From contig JACDNU010000022.1 of the NCBI GenBank assembly GCA_017656505.1, forward strand, positions 1 to 37,928: DNA of 37,928 nt, written 5' to 3'. The notes under the pieces were generated by a model. The model was not told the origin of the DNA and searched no databases. It saw only the letters and a list, made by a program, of their open reading frames with translations. Positions 34,446 to 37,928 of this stretch are shown piece after piece. The position numbers and the translations under genes are program-made. The DNA comes from Archaeoglobus sp. Its GTDB lineage: Archaea; Halobacteriota; Archaeoglobi; Archaeoglobales; Archaeoglobaceae. Each line of letters begins with the position of its first letter. Within the stretch, counting starts at the first letter, position 1.

Positions 34446-34754
34446 CTACCTTTCCCTAACCTTCACCAATATTTTTTCGAGCTCTCTGGCGATTTCCAAC
34501 CCTTCAAGGCTGTTAGATGCTTTGGTAACGATAAACACCTCTTGAACTGTTGAACCTTCGCGTAGCAGAAGTCTGAGATTACCCCTTTCATCAGGCCTCA
34601 GAAACTTGGCTTTAAAGCCTCCAGGCGACATTCCAACCTTTATGATTCCGGGAACAACTTTCTTCACAAGCTCACTCCTGCTTATCTCCAGAACTATCTT
34701 TCTCCCCTTCCTCCCACCTATTATTGTGCTGTGATCTCCCCCAAACTTCCGCAC
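34446..34754 (-). CDS. Small 102 aa protein, function unknown
   Basis: I do not recognise a family. The protein is basic, with an N-terminal KFGGDHSTIIGGRKGRKIVLE segment, a Gly/Pro-rich middle (VGMSPGGFKAKFLRPDERGN) and a C-terminal helix. There is no Cys, membrane segment or signal peptide. It starts with GTG, 9 nt after the LutB-like stop, and may be cotranscribed with that operon; the ribosome binding site is weak. A TTTAAAAAT stretch about 20 nt upstream could also drive it. Confidence 0.5.
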   Translation of the reverse strand: MRKFGGDHSTIIGGRKGRKIVLEISRSELVKKVVPGIIKVGMSPGGFKAKFLRPDERGNLRLLLREGSTVQEVFIVTKASNSLEGLEIARELEKILVKVRER

Positions 34755-34763
34755 ACCCGTTTT

Positions 34764-35909
34764 CTACCCCTGATTTTTAAAGAATTTTACTTTTTTAGGT
34801 GGAGGTTCGTGAGGATCTTCGGAAATTGCGAGGGTCTTGCGGAGGTGTCTGATTATTCTGGGTATGTCTATTTTCATTGGACATATTTCCTCGCATTTCC
34901 CGCAGAGGGTGCAGAGAAAGAGCATATCATACGAATTTTCAAGCGTGTTCGTAATTGCACTCCATCCTATCCCCATTGGGCCAGAATAGGTTTCACCTCC
35001 CCAGACGTTTCCGATAATCTGATAAACCGGGCATTCAAGCTGGCATCTTCCACATTTAACGCATGTGAGCTGTTCCTCAAGCCCTTCTTCGACTTCGCTT
35101 CTCCCATTGTCGAGAAACACAATATGAGTCCCATCCCTCTCCGGGATGTTTATATAGGAAGGTGGAAAGGTTCCCACGAATGCAGATTGCACGATAATCG
35201 ATTTTAAAGCGAGTTCATCGTTTGGCAAAAGTTTTTCAAGGCTTACAATCGCGATGTAGGCTTTCGGCAGTGATGTGGTGAGGCGGATATTCCCTTCATT
35301 CTCAACCAGAAATATTCTTGCTGTCTCCACGGCAAATGCGTTGCAGCCGGAGATTCCGAAATCCGCTTTGAGAAATTTTTGCCTGAGAAAGTTTCTCACA
35401 GCCATTGCAAGTTCTTCAGCATTTCTTCCTTCAATCCCCAGCTTCCCGAGTATTCGGATGACTTCCCTCTCTGAAAAATGCACTGCCGGTGCGATGACAT
35501 GCATTGGTTTCTGATTTGAAAGCTGAATTATCAGCTCACCCAGATCAGTCTCCCAGACTTCATTTTCTGCTTCAAGATAACTTCTAAGCCCAATCTCCTC
35601 CGAAACCATGGATTTGGCCTTAACGATAAGCTTTCCACGTCCAATGATATCTCCTATAATTCTACATGCTTCCTCTCCATCCTTAGCGATGTAAACGCTC
35701 GCTTTCTCTTCAGCTCTTCTGACAGCTTTATCCAGCCAGTAATCGTAGTTTCTCGCGACTTCCAGCTTTGCCGCCTTCAATTCTTCAGCATACTCCAGCA
35801 AATAGGGATATCTTTTCAGATTCTCCTCCACCATAGCGCCAAGGTTGCCAAGCGACCTCAACAGCCCTTCACGGATTGATTTATTCCTTAACGCTTGCAG
35901 AATCCTCAT
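34764..35909 (-). CDS. LutB-like LUD-domain iron-sulfur protein
   Basis: The 381 aa protein has an N-terminal LUD domain (KLIVKAKSMVSEEIGLRSYLE, then HVIAPAVHFSE) and a C-terminal ferredoxin region with CVKCGRCQLECP and CTLCGKCEEICPMKID, giving two [4Fe-4S] clusters. It matches LutB of lactate oxidation but is shorter than bacterial LutB (about 470 aa), lacking its last domain. The ATG at 35909 is preferred over the TTG at 35924. It overlaps the LutC-like gene by 29 nt and ends an operon with LutA- and LutC-like partners. In Archaeoglobales such genes may oxidise lactate or a related hydroxy acid. Confidence 0.85.
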   Translation of the reverse strand: MRILQALRNKSIREGLLRSLGNLGAMVEENLKRYPYLLEYAEELKAAKLEVARNYDYWLDKAVRRAEEKASVYIAKDGEEACRIIGDIIGRGKLIVKAKSMVSEEIGLRSYLEAENEVWETDLGELIIQLSNQKPMHVIAPAVHFSEREVIRILGKLGIEGRNAEELAMAVRNFLRQKFLKADFGISGCNAFAVETARIFLVENEGNIRLTTSLPKAYIAIVSLEKLLPNDELALKSIIVQSAFVGTFPPSYINIPERDGTHIVFLDNGRSEVEEGLEEQLTCVKCGRCQLECPVYQIIGNVWGGETYSGPMGIGWSAITNTLENSYDMLFLCTLCGKCEEICPMKIDIPRIIRHLRKTLAISEDPHEPPPKKVKFFKNQG

Positions 35910-36294
35910 TTTTCTCAGCCTCAAGAATTACCGTAAATTTTCTCGGGCCATGCATCCCCCAAACAAGCTTCCCTTCAATATCGGCAGTCTTTGAAGCAGA
36001 AGAAGATGCAAGAATCTTCCCGCTCTTCGATAGGGCAAGTCTGTAGGCAGCAATGATATCGGGCATGATTGCTCCCCTTTCAACTACTGCAACATGGTGA
36101 TCTGCAAGGGCTGAACGCTTTAACTCACTGCCAGTAAAGAAGATAACCCCTACATCTGCCGCAGCGCTTGCTGCAAAACCGACCACAGCTCCGGCATACT
36201 TCTTCGCTTCCTCCTTTGGATTGGGAGAAAGGATTACCTCGACGGAATTTCTTTCAAGGGCTTCGATGAGCATTTTAAAATAATTCTCAGACAT
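35881..36294 (-). CDS. LutC-like LUD-domain protein
   Basis: The 137 aa protein has the LUD fold, with GVVFAASAAADVG-like helix-strand pattern, HHVAVVERGAIMPDI and the conserved SKTADIEGKLVWGMHGPRKFTVI end. It corresponds to LutC, a subunit of the LutABC lactate oxidase, in a short form. The ATG at 36294 overlaps the LutA-like stop by 8 nt and has GGGTGG about 5 nt upstream, so translation is coupled. The 3' end overlaps the LutB-like start. Confidence 0.8.
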   Translation of the reverse strand: MSENYFKMLIEALERNSVEVILSPNPKEEAKKYAGAVVGFAASAAADVGVIFFTGSELKRSALADHHVAVVERGAIMPDIIAAYRLALSKSGKILASSSASKTADIEGKLVWGMHGPRKFTVILEAEKNEDSASVKE

Positions 36295-37258
36295 AGAGCC
36301 CACCCAGAAGCTCTGCAAAATCGATAAAAGGAGCTCTTACCCTCTTGAAATTTGAAAGGCAGATCGGGCACATTGTAACCATGCATCCCTTTCCCTTCAG
36401 CTCTTCAGCCCTGTATTTAGCCATGGTTTCCGAGAGATTGGGGCTGAAAGATTCAACCGGCCCGCCGCAGCATGAGGTGAGCTTCCCTGAATTCCTGACA
36501 TCGATTACCTCTATTCCGAGGGAAGTCAGAATCTTTCTGGGAACGTTTGATAGTTCGAGGTATCTGCCGTAGTAACATGGATCGTGGAGTGTTACCGGTG
36601 CCACGCTTTCCACATCCGATAGGGGTTTTATTTTTCCATATTCTATTCCATCATCAAGGAGCTCAAAATAAGTCCTCACTTCAATCTCAGAATCCGTGTA
36701 CTCCGGGTAGAGAACTTTGAAAGCATAGGTAGTGTGGGGGTCTATGGTTATTACTTCCTCGACTCCTTTCTCCTTCAAAATTCGGACAACTCTGGAAGCA
36801 TGTTCAGCAAATCCTTCTTCATCGCCAATCTCGTAGAATAAAATGCCGCTGTATAAGTCAAGTCCTGGATTGTATCCAAAATCCACCTTCTGCTTTAACA
36901 GAATTTGAGCTATCTTTCTAATAATTCCGTTGTAATATTCCTTCTCTTCTTTTGGAACCTTCAGAATTGGTGCAAGAGATGAGATGACTCGGAGAGTTTT
37001 GCTTTGAATTAACCTCTCGACAAGTTTCTCCACTTTCGACTCCTCAAACCGCGAAAGAATTTCGGTAATTCTCACAGTATAAGGTGATAGCTGATAAAGT
37101 AGTCCGGTGAAAAGCAATCTCTTACTTCTCTCGCTGAGCTTTAATCCCTCATGCCAGGTGGTAAGCTTACTGGATTGAACTCCCAGAGGATTTCCGGTCT
37201 TTTTAATGCTCTCCCTCACAAAATCAGCGATGATCCTGGGCTTGTACAGAGATACCAC
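36287..37258 (-). CDS. LutA-like CCG-domain iron-sulfur protein
   Basis: The 323 aa protein has one good cysteine-rich CCG domain: HDPCYYGRYLEL, TSCCGGP and MCPICLSNF. The N-terminal half retains helical structure but the matching CCG cysteines are missing (FTGLLYQLSP where LutA has FFTGC). It resembles LutA and HdrB/HdrD-type subunits that bind an unusual [4Fe-4S] cluster. It starts with GTG and leads the LutC/LutB-like unit. The longer, one-CCG form differs from bacterial LutA (about 240 aa, two CCG). Confidence 0.75.
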   Translation of the reverse strand: MVSLYKPRIIADFVRESIKKTGNPLGVQSSKLTTWHEGLKLSERSKRLLFTGLLYQLSPYTVRITEILSRFEESKVEKLVERLIQSKTLRVISSLAPILKVPKEEKEYYNGIIRKIAQILLKQKVDFGYNPGLDLYSGILFYEIGDEEGFAEHASRVVRILKEKGVEEVITIDPHTTYAFKVLYPEYTDSEIEVRTYFELLDDGIEYGKIKPLSDVESVAPVTLHDPCYYGRYLELSNVPRKILTSLGIEVIDVRNSGKLTSCCGGPVESFSPNLSETMAKYRAEELKGKGCMVTMCPICLSNFKRVRAPFIDFAELLGGLYV

Positions 37259-37465
37259 CCATTTGTTGTATTAGCCTTGGTAATCTAGCTTTAGTTTGTT
37301 TAGTGATTGTTAGTTTAGTAATCCCAACTATTAAAATTCTTGGGAGTCCGCTGGGAGTTCCTGCCGCAATAATTCCCCATTCAAAACTCAAAAACGAAAT
37401 CTTAATTACGATTCAAAACATTTACAGTCTTTATCCAAGAATATCTACCAGATTCGGGTGGTTAG
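37259..37465. other. Divergent spacer with TTTAGTTTGTTTAG repeats
   Basis: AT-rich spacer between the LutA-like gene and the next plus-strand gene. TAGTTTGTTTAGTGATTGTTAGTTTAG (about 37293-37319) is a tandem near-repeat. The short ORF starting at 37303 has no recognisable family and is rejected. A plus-strand promoter is not clear. Confidence 0.35.
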
Positions 37466-37928
37466 ATGATAATTTCCGGAGAAAAATACGTAGAAAGGTT
37501 GAGAAGTTACGACAGGGAAATATACGCCAGAGGAGAAAAGGTAGAAGACATTGATCATCCCAACATAAAACCGGTTGTCAACTCCATCGCCTTTACATAC
37601 GAACTGGCCAAAAAGAAGGAAGAGTACAGACCTTACTCCGACTTGGTTGGTGAGGAGGTAAACAGGTTGAACTACGTAAACAAAACTCCCGAGGATCTGA
37701 TAGCCAGATTTGACTATCAGAGGGAGCTGAGTATGAGGCTTGGGACTTGTAACTACCGATGCGCTGGATGTGAGGCAATACATGCTCTTTATCCGGCAAC
37801 GAAGGAACTGGATGAGAGGCTTGGGACAGATTACCATGAGAGATTTCTGAAGTTGCTTAAGGAGATTCAGCGAAAGGATTATGCATGCACAGCAGCTTTG
37901 ACGGATGTGAAGGGAGACAGGGCGAAGA
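37466..37928 (+). CDS. 4-hydroxybutyryl-CoA dehydratase/HpaB family protein, N-terminal part
   Basis: Truncated at the right edge; about 154 residues are visible. The start reads MIISGEKYVERLRSYDREIY, then DIDHPNIKPVVNSIAFTYELA, typical of the 4-hydroxybutyryl-CoA dehydratase (AbfD) and 4-hydroxyphenylacetate 3-hydroxylase family. A TCNYRCAGCEA motif near residue 97 has the C-x3-C that provides two of the [4Fe-4S] ligands in AbfD, favouring the dehydratase side over a plain FAD hydroxylase. The catalytic part lies outside the window. GGGTGG (37455-37460) is a ribosome binding site 5 nt before the ATG. Confidence 0.75.
   Translation, partial: MIISGEKYVERLRSYDREIYARGEKVEDIDHPNIKPVVNSIAFTYELAKKKEEYRPYSDLVGEEVNRLNYVNKTPEDLIARFDYQRELSMRLGTCNYRCAGCEAIHALYPATKELDERLGTDYHERFLKLLKEIQRKDYACTAALTDVKGDRAK

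Noticed and set aside
37303-37554. Short plus-strand reading frame upstream of the last gene
   Set aside because: It overlaps the start of the 4-hydroxybutyryl-CoA dehydratase-like gene in another frame and consists partly of repeat DNA.
1-37928. CRISPR array, tRNA or rRNA genes, insertion sequence
   Set aside because: No regular spaced repeats, cloverleaf or transposase was found; spacers are short and repeats are irregular.

Overview
The window is a gene-dense stretch of archaeal chromosome. It carries an archaeal-type alanyl-tRNA synthetase, aIF2-beta, an archaeal phosphoglycerate mutase, an archaeal GAPDH, coenzyme F420 biosynthesis (CofE) with an F420-type oxidoreductase, and genes of the archaeal mevalonate route. 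TATA-like boxes lie about 20-30 nt before many start codons, which points to leaderless transcripts; other genes have GGTG-type ribosome binding sites. F420, a form IV RuBisCO-like protein, Lut-type lactate-oxidation-like genes, a 4-hydroxybutyryl-CoA dehydratase-type gene and an apparent acyl-CoA dehydrogenase start together suggest a thermophilic Archaeoglobales-like euryarchaeon. That placement is inference. I saw no tRNA, rRNA, CRISPR array or insertion sequence.

Layout. 1-2.8 kb: start of an acyl-CoA dehydrogenase (minus), a small membrane protein, a flavoprotein related to geranylgeranyl reductases, and a class I glutamine amidotransferase. 2.8-5.9 kb: phosphomevalonate dehydratase large subunit (aconitase X) and a UbiD-family decarboxylase that fits anhydromevalonate phosphate decarboxylase, with an orphan gene between them. 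6-8.4 kb: phosphoglycerate mutase, a ThiI-like PP-loop protein without THUMP, and a thioredoxin with a WCPPC active site behind a palindromic operator candidate. 8.4-13.2 kb (minus): alaS, cofE and an ATP-grasp ligase in one run. 13.4-20.4 kb (minus): a bifunctional-nuclease-family protein and a molybdenum block with two MoeA genes (one fused to a substrate-binding-protein-like domain), an F420-type oxidoreductase, and a molybdopterin oxidoreductase split by one in-frame TGA.

20.5-27.1 kb (plus): aIF2-beta, DUF424, a PPP phosphatase, a saccharopine-dehydrogenase-like gene followed by a form IV RuBisCO-like protein, then CooT-like, GAPDH and LarE-like genes with a nickel theme. 27.1-32.1 kb: an RND/MMPL exporter and a large surface protein, divergent from a TrmB-type regulator. 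32.3-34.3 kb: DUF211, a PHP-domain protein and a polyprenyl diphosphate synthase. 34.4-37.3 kb (minus): a LutA/LutC/LutB-like iron-sulfur operon with a small trailing gene. 37.5 kb to the end: the start of a 4-hydroxybutyryl-CoA dehydratase family gene.

The most notable points are the in-frame TGA in an otherwise intact molybdoenzyme, the RuBisCO-like protein that has lost part of the RuBisCO active site, the pairing of the two diagnostic enzymes of the archaeal mevalonate pathway, and a recurrent pattern of short imperfect tandem repeats in spacers and as in-frame inserts in protein loops.
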